Source: Candidatus Blautia stercorigallinarum
GTDB taxonomy: Bacteria; Bacillota; Clostridia; Lachnospirales; Lachnospiraceae
DNA: 64,000 bases
Direction: 5' to 3'
NCBI GenBank assembly: GCA_019112785.1
Contig: DXIQ01000010.1
Span: forward strand, 56,096 to 120,095
Part shown: positions 17,360 through 27,631 of the stretch, piece after piece
Numbering within the stretch: position 1 is the stretch's first letter
Layout of the letters: every line of letters begins with the position of its first letter
The notes under the pieces: generated by a model
The model's input: only the letters and a program-made list of their open reading frames with translations
Database searches by the model: none
Told to the model about the DNA's origin: nothing
Made by a program: the position numbers and the translations under genes

Positions 17360-18430
17360 ATGAAACAAAAGATGATACTTGCACTGTTAGCGGCTATGAC
17401 CTTAACAGTTGGAAGTGTAGGAACTGTTTTTGCGGCTACGAATAATGGTGGTGCTGAAGTCCAGACATCAGATCCCGAACAGCATACTCATACATGGGGA
17501 GCCCCTGTATATGTAGTTGACCAGGAAGCCGTTTACGGACCGTCTGAGTGGGTTCCTACTAAGCCTGCCGAGTACGAGCAGATCAAGGTCGTAGACAAAG
17601 AAGCTTGGACCGAAGAGATTACAGCGACTCATACGGTATGCTTCACCTGCGGTTTAGATTTTGATGCAGCGGGTATGTCTAATGCAGACGTTCTTGCACA
17701 TGCTAAAAATCATGTTCTTAACGGAGAGTCTGGAGATTACGGCAGCAAGGAAGTAGTCGTTGACACCATCGACCACCCAGAAGAATACCATTACGAGAAC
17801 GGCGCACTGATCAGCCCAGAACAGGGCTACTGGACAGAAGCTCCTCTGATCACTCCGGAGCAGGGTCACTGGGAACATACTTGTGAGGGGTGTGGTGAGA
17901 TTCAGAACAGCGAAACAGGAGAAGTTATCAAACCAGGTACAGTCACTACACCTGAAAATCCTGGTGCAGAGAAGCCAGGTACAGAGACACCTGCAAACCC
18001 AGACACAAATACACCTACGAATCCAGATAAAGAAGATCCAGACACAGGGACACCTGTAAATCCGGGAACCGATACCGAAAACCCGTCAGGGGATAATACC
18101 CAGAATCCTACAGAGGATACGGAAAAGCCTGTTGTTGGAAATGAAGGCAGTCAGGATCAGACAGATCAGAATAAGACAGAGACTCCCCAGAACACAGCAG
18201 AAGAAACTACAGCTACAGAAAATAAAAATACAGATACCCAGGACACTGTAAAAGGTGAAAAGGTTACTCAAGTCAACACTCAGACAGAAACTACTGAAAG
18301 CAATGAAAGCAACGAAAAGAAATCTCCAAAAACAGGCGATCCGGCAAACTTCATTTATCTGGCTACACTGGCCGGAAGTGCTTTGACTGGCGGTACAGCC
18401 TTCGGGCTTAGAAAGAAATTACAAAAATAA
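17360..18430 (+). CDS. Sortase-anchored surface protein with CxxC/His motifs and a Pro/Thr/Asn-rich stalk
   Basis: Signal peptide; HTVCFTCGLDFDAAGMSNADVLAHAKNH, HTCEGCGE; repeats (NPDTNTPTNPD); C-term SPKTGDPANF + TM + RKKLQK; GGAGGAAG RBS. Confidence 0.9.
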   Translation: MKQKMILALLAAMTLTVGSVGTVFAATNNGGAEVQTSDPEQHTHTWGAPVYVVDQEAVYGPSEWVPTKPAEYEQIKVVDKEAWTEEITATHTVCFTCGLDFDAAGMSNADVLAHAKNHVLNGESGDYGSKEVVVDTIDHPEEYHYENGALISPEQGYWTEAPLITPEQGHWEHTCEGCGEIQNSETGEVIKPGTVTTPENPGAEKPGTETPANPDTNTPTNPDKEDPDTGTPVNPGTDTENPSGDNTQNPTEDTEKPVVGNEGSQDQTDQNKTETPQNTAEETTATENKNTDTQDTVKGEKVTQVNTQTETTESNESNEKKSPKTGDPANFIYLATLAGSALTGGTAFGLRKKLQK

Positions 18431-18593
18431 ATCTGATATATACGTAAGAGAGGTTCAGAGAAATCTGGATCTCTTTTTGTATGCACAAAAGTATTTTTCT
18501 TTTTATCTACTTCCATAAAATCTGGATTTTCTCCCGTCGGACAGGGCGTATGCCGCAAGGCAGAAGCCCGGACGGCGGTGAGAAATCCAGATT

Positions 18594-18620
18594 CTCTGGA
18601 GGTAAGTATTACCTCCAGAG
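18594..18620. other. Perfect hairpin, 12-bp stem, 3-nt loop
   Basis: CTCTGGAGGTAA GTA TTACCTCCAGAG. Confidence 0.9.
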
Positions 18621-18734
18621 AACAAGCATTCAAAATCTATTGTATTTACTGGCTTTCCGGCTGTGCGTACTTTTGCACAAATCGAACACAAAACATCAAA
18701 GAACCAAATCGCAAATCAGAAGTATAACGATAAT

Positions 18735-18854
18735 TTTAGAAACAGGAAAAACAGATTTATATCTATAAAACGCAAGAATAGAAATACAAAACCTACATTT
18801 AGATCTGAAAAATTTAGATTTAGATCTACAAAAAAGAAATTTAGATCTGAAAAC
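18735..18854. repeat. Iteron-like array, 21-bp period (consensus about TTTAGATCTACAAAA)
   Basis: Motif starts at 18735, 18756, 18777, 18798, 18819, 18840; the last three contain TTTAGATCT exactly, the first three are degenerate. Confidence 0.75.
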
Positions 18855-19201
18855 ACTGCTCATACATTAAAACCAATCAAAAATCTTTAAAAACACTATG
18901 TAAACTTAGAAACCCATCTTCCGTTTCTTAAAAAACATCTAGTACCTCCGAAAGGAGGAAGTGATCCTGTTAAGTGCTACAGCTTTTCCCGATTCAATCT
19001 TTACAGCGCATAGATAAAATGTCGAAATGAAAAGTCGGTTATTTCCGTTATTTTTCTGCCGTAATTTTATTTGTCACTCGATTTATCCTGCATTTTTAGC
19101 GGAAAATCACTAAAAAGTATATCCCGGAGAAAAAAGTCTGAAATTTCAGATACTCAAGATCCGACTTTTTAAGGCGGCAGTACGGCAGGATCACACACTA
19201 C

Positions 19202-20479
19202 ATGAACAAGAGTCTTTTATCTTTGACAAACAAAAGTGCAGAAGAACTGTTGTCGTTTCTTACTGAAAATGATATCATTGACCTGGATGATGTGCAAAAT
19301 CAGATGACAAAAAAGTTTAAGGAGACGATACTCAAATATCATAACCACAAAATCTGGAAAGGTACAGATAACCGTTATCGTACTCATGTCAATGACAGCA
19401 CAAAGAAATCAGGACGGAGGTTGATAGTCAAAACAAAGGAGGAAGATCTTCTATCCTATCTTGCAGAATTTTATGGACTGAAAGATACTAATGAAAGTGA
19501 TAGCAGATCAGTTCCCACATTAGAAAAAATATATCCTCAGTGGCTGGAATACAAAAGGTTGCATACTACTGCGGAAACTTATATTCTGCGGATTGATTGT
19601 GACTGGAAAAAGTATTATGCTCAAACAGAAATCGTAAAGAAGCCATTGACTTCTCTGAATAAGTTGAAATTGGACGAGTGGGCTCACAAACTGATCAAAG
19701 ACCACAGCATGACCAAAACTCAATATTACAATGTTACTGTTATTATGCGTCAGACCTTACAATATGCCGTTGATATGGGAATTTTGAAAGAAAATCCATT
19801 TTCCGCTGTTCATATAGACGGAAAGAGAATGTTCAGAAAAGTCAAGAAAAAAGCTGATGATACACAGGTTTTCCTCAGCAATGAAATTCCTGCTATACAG
19901 AGGCTGGCCTGGAACGACTTTTTAAGCAATGATAAATTATTACATCGCCTTGCTCCGCTGGCAATCCTGTTCCAGTTTCAGACAGGTGTGCGGATCGGTG
20001 AATTATGTGCCTGTTGTGATGAAGATGTTGAAAGTGAAAATTATATTCATATACAGCGAATGTATCGCTATGGGGCCCGTAAGCCGGAGATAGTAGAACA
20101 CACGAAAACCTCTTATGGTGACCGTAAAATTTTTTTAACAGATCTGGCAAAAAAATACATACAGATAGCGAAAGAGTATAAGGCAGAACATAAGATAAAC
20201 AGCAAGTATATTTTTTCTGTGAATGACCGCCCGCTTTCTAATTGGTCAGTAGCCGCCCTTTATAGAAAGTACTGCCAAGAAATCGGAATCATAAATAAGA
20301 CCTCACATAAAACACGTAAAACCTATATATCCGCTTTGATTGACGGGCAGGTGAATATCAATACTGTCCGTGAAATGGTGGGACATGCTGATGAGCGTAC
20401 TACTTTGGGAAATTATTGTTTTGACCGCAGTACAGAGAACGAAAAGTTAAAATTGATACAGAAAGCCTTGATATCCTGA
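19202..20479 (+). CDS. Tyrosine recombinase/integrase
   Basis: TGVRIGELCACCDED, SHKTRKTYISALI...VREMVGHADERTTLGNYCF (R..HxxR..H..Y pattern); adjacent to tRNA att site. Confidence 0.95.
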   Translation: MNKSLLSLTNKSAEELLSFLTENDIIDLDDVQNQMTKKFKETILKYHNHKIWKGTDNRYRTHVNDSTKKSGRRLIVKTKEEDLLSYLAEFYGLKDTNESDSRSVPTLEKIYPQWLEYKRLHTTAETYILRIDCDWKKYYAQTEIVKKPLTSLNKLKLDEWAHKLIKDHSMTKTQYYNVTVIMRQTLQYAVDMGILKENPFSAVHIDGKRMFRKVKKKADDTQVFLSNEIPAIQRLAWNDFLSNDKLLHRLAPLAILFQFQTGVRIGELCACCDEDVESENYIHIQRMYRYGARKPEIVEHTKTSYGDRKIFLTDLAKKYIQIAKEYKAEHKINSKYIFSVNDRPLSNWSVAALYRKYCQEIGIINKTSHKTRKTYISALIDGQVNINTVREMVGHADERTTLGNYCFDRSTENEKLKLIQKALIS

Positions 20480-20578
20480 AGTGTAACCAGACTGTAACCA
20501 GAAATAAAGCACATCTTATACACTTGCTTTTGCATAGAAAAAAATTGCCACAGCTCAAAACACCGGATAAACACCGGA

Positions 20579-20654
20579 TTTAAGCATAAAAATAACCGGA
20601 GAGAAGTTCTCTCCGGCCGCTTGAAAGTAAGTGGAGCATACGGGACTTGAACCC
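20579..20654. repeat. Right att copy within and beside tRNA-Ala
   Basis: Pairs with 16715-16790. Confidence 0.9.
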
Positions 20655-20704
20655 GTGACCTCCACACTGCCAGTGTGGCGCGCTCCCAACTGCGCTAATG
20701 CCCC
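20632..20704 (-). tRNA. tRNA-Ala (anticodon GGC), integration target
   Basis: GGGGCAT..GCGC..GCGC..CCACA-CTGGCAG-TGTGG..ACGGGTTCAAGTCCCGT..ATGCTCCA. Confidence 0.95.
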
Positions 20705-20891
20705 GTGCACTTTTTCTATTATAACACTTATTTTCATAAATGCAAGAAAAATTTCTTCAATTTCATATATTTATATCTTTTGCTTGTAAATCAAGGGATA
20801 TGTGCTCCCGTTCCAGGAGTTATCCTCCCAAAGTAAGGTCACATATCCCCTTTCATAAAGCGGTATGTACATTCCCATATGCTCTATAAAG

Positions 20892-21842
20892 CTATTCATC
20901 CCTTACCTGCACCAGATTTTTCAGACTCTCTCCTGCCAGATACCTGCGCAGGTTGCCTGCACAGATATCCACCACATTATCCAGAGTCACGGAAAGATGG
21001 TAGCCTCCTGAAACATGGGGTGTGAGAAATACCTGAGGCATATCCCACAGGGGGTGGTCCTTTGGCAAAGGCTCCGGGTCCGTTACATCCAGAGCAGCTC
21101 CTCCCAGTTTTCCCTCTTTTAGAGCCTGGTACAAATCTTCTGTGGAAACTGTATCTCCTCTTCCGCCATTTAAGAAAAGACTTCCCGGCTTCATCTGATC
21201 AAAAAATTCTTTTCCGAAAAAGCCCTTATTCTCTTCTGAACTTGGGAGAAAAGAAACCACCGCATCTGCTTTTGGGAGAAGTCCTTTGGTATCCTCCTGG
21301 AGATGGAGCTCATCTACATATTCCGGGCAGGGACTGTAGGTCCTTTTGATGCCGATCACATAAGCGCCCAGGGCATGGGCCAGCCAGGCGAAATGCTTTC
21401 CGATATCTCCCAGTCCCAGGACTATGACTGTAGTGTCGCTGATGGAAGTAACCTGTCCCTCGTCCCCCCATTTGTGGGCTTTCTGGTCATCCCGGTAAAG
21501 GTGTAATTTTTTCTGCATCGCCAGAAGCATGGCAAACATATGCTCAGACACTGCCTGGCCATATGCGCCGCTGCAGGAAGTGAGAATCCGGTCTCCCATG
21601 ATCTCTTTCTTCGCATAGGCGTCGAATCCGGCGGAATTCAGCTGCAGCCACTCCAGTTTTTTTGCCTTTTTCACCATTTCCGGAGGAACATTTCCTAAAA
21701 TGATCTCCGCCTGGTCTACCTGTTCCTGAGTCACACTTTCAGGATCCGAAAAAATGAGCTTCTCATTCTGCGCAGCCTTTTCCAGTAATTCCTGATGCTT
21801 CCCATTTACAGGGATCACCGTCAGTATGGTCTTTTTCTGCAT
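20892..21842 (-). CDS. D-isomer specific 2-hydroxyacid dehydrogenase
   Basis: VIVLGLGDIGKHFAWLAHALGAYVIG...LFLNGGRGDTV...ALDVTDPEPLPKDHPLW. Confidence 0.9.
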   Translation of the reverse strand: MQKKTILTVIPVNGKHQELLEKAAQNEKLIFSDPESVTQEQVDQAEIILGNVPPEMVKKAKKLEWLQLNSAGFDAYAKKEIMGDRILTSCSGAYGQAVSEHMFAMLLAMQKKLHLYRDDQKAHKWGDEGQVTSISDTTVIVLGLGDIGKHFAWLAHALGAYVIGIKRTYSPCPEYVDELHLQEDTKGLLPKADAVVSFLPSSEENKGFFGKEFFDQMKPGSLFLNGGRGDTVSTEDLYQALKEGKLGGAALDVTDPEPLPKDHPLWDMPQVFLTPHVSGGYHLSVTLDNVVDICAGNLRRYLAGESLKNLVQVRDE

Positions 21843-21882
21843 AGACTCTCACCTTCTTTCTCTTAAAATATCTGTACATTCT

Positions 21883-22476
21883 TCAAATCTTTTCTGTCAG
21901 AAGATGGATCTTATTCCGTATCCTCTGAAGAGCGTTATCAATGGATTTGGGAGATTTTTCCATCTGCTTGGCGATCTGATGGTAATCCAGTCCCTCCAGA
22001 TAAAGCTCCAGGACCTGATTCTCAAAGGGGCTGAGTTTTTTTCTGATCTTTTCCAGCATAAGATCCGCATTTTCTCTGTCAATAATGATCTCTTCCGGAT
22101 TCTGCTGCTTGGTATCCTCTGTGTCCTTTAAAGGACTGTTTTCCTCGCTTAAGGAAATATAGGAATTTAAAGGCCTGTGCTTCTGTCTGCCTGATATTTC
22201 TATTGCCTTGTAGATCTGTCTCTCCACACACAGATTTGCAAATGTAGCAAAAGAAGCATTTTTATCCGGGCGGTAATCCCGCACTGCCCGGAAAAGTCCG
22301 ATCATCCCCTCCTGGATCAGATCTTCCTGTTCTCCTCCGATAAGGAACATAGCGTGAGCTTTCTTCCGGACCATACCTTTATACTTGTCAATGAGAAACT
22401 CTTCCAGTTTCTTTTCTCCCTTCTGAGCCCGAAGGATCAGCTCTTCATCAGAAATCCCTTCATACTCTTTCATCAT
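21883..22476 (-). CDS. sigH: RNA polymerase sporulation sigma factor SigH
   Basis: DLIQEGMIGLFRAVRDYRPDKNASFATFANLCVERQIYKAIE; sits by rlmB/mrnC/cysS. Confidence 0.88.
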   Translation of the reverse strand: MMKEYEGISDEELILRAQKGEKKLEEFLIDKYKGMVRKKAHAMFLIGGEQEDLIQEGMIGLFRAVRDYRPDKNASFATFANLCVERQIYKAIEISGRQKHRPLNSYISLSEENSPLKDTEDTKQQNPEEIIIDRENADLMLEKIRKKLSPFENQVLELYLEGLDYHQIAKQMEKSPKSIDNALQRIRNKIHLLTEKI

Positions 22477-22495
22477 ATCTGAAACCTGTATTACT

Positions 22496-23245
22496 TTACT
22501 TACTTAATCTCTGTCTTACGATCTCATAGGCCAGCACTCCCGCAGCTACAGAAGCGTTTAAAGAGTCAATATCTCCCTTCATGGGAATCGATGCAACGAA
22601 ATCGCATGTTTCTTTTACCAGCTTGGACACGCCCTGTCCCTCATTGCCGATGACCAGTCCTATAGGACCTTTCAGATCCAGATCATACATCTGGGTGCCT
22701 CCCATATCCGCGCAGACAAACCAGATCCCTTCTTTTTTCAGACTTTCAATAGTCCTGGCAATATTGGTCACTTTTGCCACAGGCGTATAGTTTAAAGCTC
22801 CTGCAGAGGTCCTGGCTACCACGGCAGTAAGTCCTGCCGCCCGGTTCTTTGGAATGATCACCCCGTGAGCCCCTGCCAGATTGGCAGTACGGATAATAGC
22901 TCCCAGATTATGGGGATCTTCAATATTATCCAGTATAAAAAGGAAGGGCGGCTCCCCTTTTTTTCTGGCAGCTTCCAGTATGTCTTCCACCTGGGCGTAG
23001 GCGTAAGCCGCTGTCTGGGCGATCACCCCCTGGTGCATTCCTGTCTGGGACATCTGATCTAAACGTTCTTTTTTCACAAATCTGACAATGGTATCCTGCT
23101 TTTTTGCCTCCCGGAGGATCGTCCGAACCGGACCGTCCTCACAGTGTTCCAGTACAAAAAGCTTGTCTACCGTTCTGCCGGAACGAAAAGCCTCCAGCAC
23201 TGCGTTTCGTCCCTCAATATTACTTTCCTGGTACCTGTTCTCCAT
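22496..23245 (-). CDS. rlmB: 23S rRNA (guanosine-2'-O-)-methyltransferase RlmB
   Basis: SpoU family: EGRNAVLEAF...LDNIEDPHNLGAIIRTANLAGAHGV...GNEGQGVS...SLNASVAAGVLAYE. Confidence 0.92.
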   Translation of the reverse strand: MENRYQESNIEGRNAVLEAFRSGRTVDKLFVLEHCEDGPVRTILREAKKQDTIVRFVKKERLDQMSQTGMHQGVIAQTAAYAYAQVEDILEAARKKGEPPFLFILDNIEDPHNLGAIIRTANLAGAHGVIIPKNRAAGLTAVVARTSAGALNYTPVAKVTNIARTIESLKKEGIWFVCADMGGTQMYDLDLKGPIGLVIGNEGQGVSKLVKETCDFVASIPMKGDIDSLNASVAAGVLAYEIVRQRLSK

Positions 23246-23669
23246 CTTCTTCTCCTTCCTGAAGTCCCAGCTTTACCAGCTCCAGTATCCGTTCCCACTG
23301 CTCTGTAAGATACAGATATCCCATAAGGGCCTCAAAGCCTGTAGCTCTGCGGTAGTCGGACATGGTCGCGTTTTTTGCCATGGTATAGGACTTGGCATTT
23401 CTCCCTCTCCGGAAGATTCCCATCTCTTCTTCTGTCAGACAGGGCTTCAGTTTTTCGATGATTTCTGACTGAGCAGAGGCCTTCACCAGACGGTTGGCTC
23501 TCTGGTTCAGTTTATTCACCTGGGTATTTCCTTTTTCCACTAAAAGGGTACGGATCACCAGCTCGTAAACTGCATCTCCGATATAAGCCAGGGTCAGAGG
23601 AGAATAAGTCCGGATATCCGGCTCCTCCAGCCCGAAAAGCTCTCTGAAATGTTCTAAGCTCTTTTCCAT
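23220..23669 (-). CDS. mrnC: Mini-ribonuclease 3
   Basis: [21 protein letters not shown]...[34 protein letters not shown]. Confidence 0.9.
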   Translation of the reverse strand: MEKSLEHFRELFGLEEPDIRTYSPLTLAYIGDAVYELVIRTLLVEKGNTQVNKLNQRANRLVKASAQSEIIEKLKPCLTEEEMGIFRRGRNAKSYTMAKNATMSDYRRATGFEALMGYLYLTEQWERILELVKLGLQEGEEDGEQVPGK

Positions 23670-25060
23670 TGTACTCCTTCTCTCGTATCCTTCAGAATAA
23701 TCCCCATAGCCGCCAGCTGATCTCGGATCTCATCCGCACGTTTGAAGTTCTTCTCTTTTCTGGCTGCCTGACGCTCAGCGATGAGCTTTTCCACATCTTC
23801 GTCCAGCACTTCCTCCTCTTTATCCACCAGAAGTCCCAGAACATCACTTAATTTCACGATGGTGTCAAAGAGATACTGTACAAAAGCCTTGGTACTTTCT
23901 GCATTTCCATGGGTATTGGCAAATTTTACCAGTTCAAAGATGGCCGCAATAGCGTCTGCTGTATTAAAGTCATCTTCCATAGCCTCTTCGTATTTTTTCA
24001 CATACCCTTTTACTTCTTCCGCCAGCTTTGTCTCTTCTTCTGTCATGGTCTCCCCCTGGGCGGACCCGGCCAGACGTTTTAACTGGTCTACACAGGTAAC
24101 GATCCTGTCAAGGGCGTTTTTAGAAGATTCCATCAGTTCTGCGCTGAAGTTCAGCGGACTTCTGTAATGAGCGTTCAGCATAAAGAACCGGAGGACCTGG
24201 AGATCGTACTTCTCTCCGATCTCCCGGACAGTAAAGAAGTTTCCAAGAGATTTGGACATCTTCCGGTTGTCAATATTCAGGAAGGCATTGTGCATCCAGT
24301 ATCTGGCAAATGTTTTTCCATTGCAGCACTCGGACTGGGCGATCTCGTTTTCATGATGGGGGAAGATCAGATCTTCTCCACCTGCATGGATATCAATCTC
24401 TTCTCCCAGATATTTTTTGGACATTACAGAGCACTCAATATGCCAGCCGGGACGTCCCTCTCCCCAGGGAGATACCCAGTAAGGTTCCCCTTCCTTTTTA
24501 GGTTTCCATAAAACAAAGTCTAAGGGATCTTCCTTCTGGTCTTCTCCGGAAACCTGGAGAGAGCGGAATCCGGACTGAAGGTCTTCCAGGTTCTTATGGG
24601 AAAGCTTTCCGTATTCTTTAAAGTTCTTTACCCGGAAATATACGGTGCCGTTGACCTCATAGGCAAATCCTTTATCGATAAGCGTCTGGATCATCTCGAT
24701 CATACCGTCGATCTCCTGAGTTGCCAGAGGATGGGTGGTAGCCGGCTTTACGTTCATGTCTGCCATATCTTTTTTACACTCTTTGATATAGCGGGTGGAA
24801 ATTTCTTCGGCGCTGACGCCTTCTTCAATAGCTTTCGCAATGATCTTGTCGTCTACATCTGTAAAGTTCGATACATAGTTGACTTCATAGCCTTTATATT
24901 CCATATATCTGCGCACAGTATCAAAAACGATCATAGGTCTGGCATTCCCGATATGGATAAAATTATAGACCGTAGGCCCGCATACATACATTTTCACCTT
25001 TCCCTCTTCCAGAGGAATGAATTCTTCCTTTCTCTTTGTCAGGGTGTTGTAGATCTTCAT
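23654..25060 (-). CDS. cysS: Cysteine--tRNA ligase
   Basis: [14 protein letters not shown]...[24 protein letters not shown]...[14 protein letters not shown]. Confidence 0.97.
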   Translation of the reverse strand: MKIYNTLTKRKEEFIPLEEGKVKMYVCGPTVYNFIHIGNARPMIVFDTVRRYMEYKGYEVNYVSNFTDVDDKIIAKAIEEGVSAEEISTRYIKECKKDMADMNVKPATTHPLATQEIDGMIEMIQTLIDKGFAYEVNGTVYFRVKNFKEYGKLSHKNLEDLQSGFRSLQVSGEDQKEDPLDFVLWKPKKEGEPYWVSPWGEGRPGWHIECSVMSKKYLGEEIDIHAGGEDLIFPHHENEIAQSECCNGKTFARYWMHNAFLNIDNRKMSKSLGNFFTVREIGEKYDLQVLRFFMLNAHYRSPLNFSAELMESSKNALDRIVTCVDQLKRLAGSAQGETMTEEETKLAEEVKGYVKKYEEAMEDDFNTADAIAAIFELVKFANTHGNAESTKAFVQYLFDTIVKLSDVLGLLVDKEEEVLDEDVEKLIAERQAARKEKNFKRADEIRDQLAAMGIILKDTREGVQWKRA

Positions 25061-25809
25061 GAATTTTCTCCTTTTCTCCTTGCATTTTCCAATTCTAATC
25101 TGTGCTCCTCCTCGGCCTTTTCTCTGGCCCTGCGGCACATTTCTTCTTTTTCTCTCATATCCTGGAGCTCATAGTTCATTTTCTGGAGTTCTGAACGGAG
25201 CTTTTCATTTTCCCTCTGCAGGACATGGATATCGTCCAGTGTAGGATCCGGCAGATGCACCTGATCCATATCTACTCTGGGCACTTTCTTGTTTTCTCTT
25301 CTTACTACTCTTCCGGGAACCCCTACTACTGTGCAGTTGGGCGGTACTTCCTCCAGCACTACGCTGCCTGCGCCGATCTTGGAATTCTCTCCGATGGTAA
25401 AAGATCCCAGGATCTTCGCTCCGGCGCTGACCATTACATTGTCCTTCAGGGTAGGATGGCGTTTTCCTGTTTCTTTTCCTGTTCCTCCCAGGGTCACTCC
25501 CTGGTAAAGAGTTACATTATCGCCAATGATAGTTGTCTCTCCTATGATCACTCCAGCCCCATGATCGATAAACAGCCCTTTACCTATTTTTGCCCCGGGA
25601 TGGATTTCAATACCTGTTTTTCTGGCCGCTCTCTGAGAAATCCATCTGGCCAGGAAATAATGGCCTTTTTCATACAGCTTATGAGCCCTCCTGTATTGGA
25701 TCATTACCCGAAAACTTGGATACAGCAGCACCTCAAGAGGAGATTTTATAGCAGGGTCCCTTTCCTGTATCACCTGAAATTCTTCTTTTATATGTCCGAT
25801 AAAGCCCAT
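25057..25809 (-). CDS. cysE: Serine O-acetyltransferase
   Basis: Hexapeptide repeats: [56 protein letters not shown]. Confidence 0.95.
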   Translation of the reverse strand: MGFIGHIKEEFQVIQERDPAIKSPLEVLLYPSFRVMIQYRRAHKLYEKGHYFLARWISQRAARKTGIEIHPGAKIGKGLFIDHGAGVIIGETTIIGDNVTLYQGVTLGGTGKETGKRHPTLKDNVMVSAGAKILGSFTIGENSKIGAGSVVLEEVPPNCTVVGVPGRVVRRENKKVPRVDMDQVHLPDPTLDDIHVLQRENEKLRSELQKMNYELQDMREKEEMCRRAREKAEEEHRLELENARRKGENS

Positions 25810-25825
25810 TTGTTCACCTCAATCC

Positions 25826-26092
25826 TAAAAAAAGAAAGTCCCTATATCCCAAGGGACATAGAGACGAATATTTCCGCGGTTCCACTCTATTTGAAGATAA
25901 AAATCTTCCGCTTATTACCCCGTAACGCTGGTCTGCGTGCCCGGCTGTATTTCTGAAGAAACAGTCACCGGACCGGCTCCCGAATGCACTTTCCCGGATT
26001 TCTTCATAAAAGGGCTTTCAGCCGGCGGCCCCTTCTCTCTGGATAAATCTTATCCGGTACTCTTTTCGTTCTCTGCCTTTTCATATCTTCTA
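25826..26092 (-). promoter_or_regulatory. T-box leader (probably Cys-specific) upstream of cysE-cysS
   Basis: Minus strand AGAGTGGAACCGCGG T-box; terminator GTCCCTTGGGATATAGGGACTTTC+T-run; candidate specifier TGC in GAAAGTGCATTCGG. Confidence 0.88.
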
Positions 26093-26094
26093 TT

Positions 26095-26123
26095 AGTTTA
26101 TTCATAAATCCCTGGTTTGTCAA
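26095..26123 (-). promoter_or_regulatory. SigA-type promoter for the T-box transcript
   Basis: TTGACA (26118-26123), 17 bp, TAAACT (26095-26100). Confidence 0.7.
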
Positions 26124-26204
26124 TAGGAAAACCGCTGGTAACATGTCCCGGACCGGGCATTTTATCCTATAGAACAGTCCGAATAACTTTTTATAGGATA
26201 AAAA

Positions 26205-26250
26205 AGGAGAGAGTCCTGACCTTTTACGGAAAAGACTCTCTCTTCTCTAT
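26205..26250 (-). terminator. Terminator of gdhA
   Basis: GAGAGAGTC...GACTCTCTC followed by CTTTTTT on minus strand. Confidence 0.75.
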
Positions 26251-26278
26251 ATCCTGAATGCGGAGGATATTTGCAATA

Positions 26279-27631
<1,353 letters not shown>

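Larger units (their letters stand above)
16791..20654. mobile_element. ~3.9 kb integrative element inserted at tRNA-Ala
   Basis: 76-bp flanking direct repeat including the tRNA 3' end, integrase next to intact tRNA, XRE regulator, cargo surface protein. Confidence 0.85.

Noticed and set aside
18355-18691. Minus ORFs 18355-18633 and 18503-18691
   Set aside because: Lie in a hairpin-rich region and overlap the cargo gene; no family resemblance
18663-18890. 75-aa basic heptad-repeat ORF across the iteron array
   Set aside because: No clear RBS, GTG start, composition explained by the 21-bp DNA period; kept only as an alternative reading in the iteron finding
20413-20737. Minus ORFs over tRNA-Ala
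   Set aside because: Read through a clear tRNA; no protein evidence
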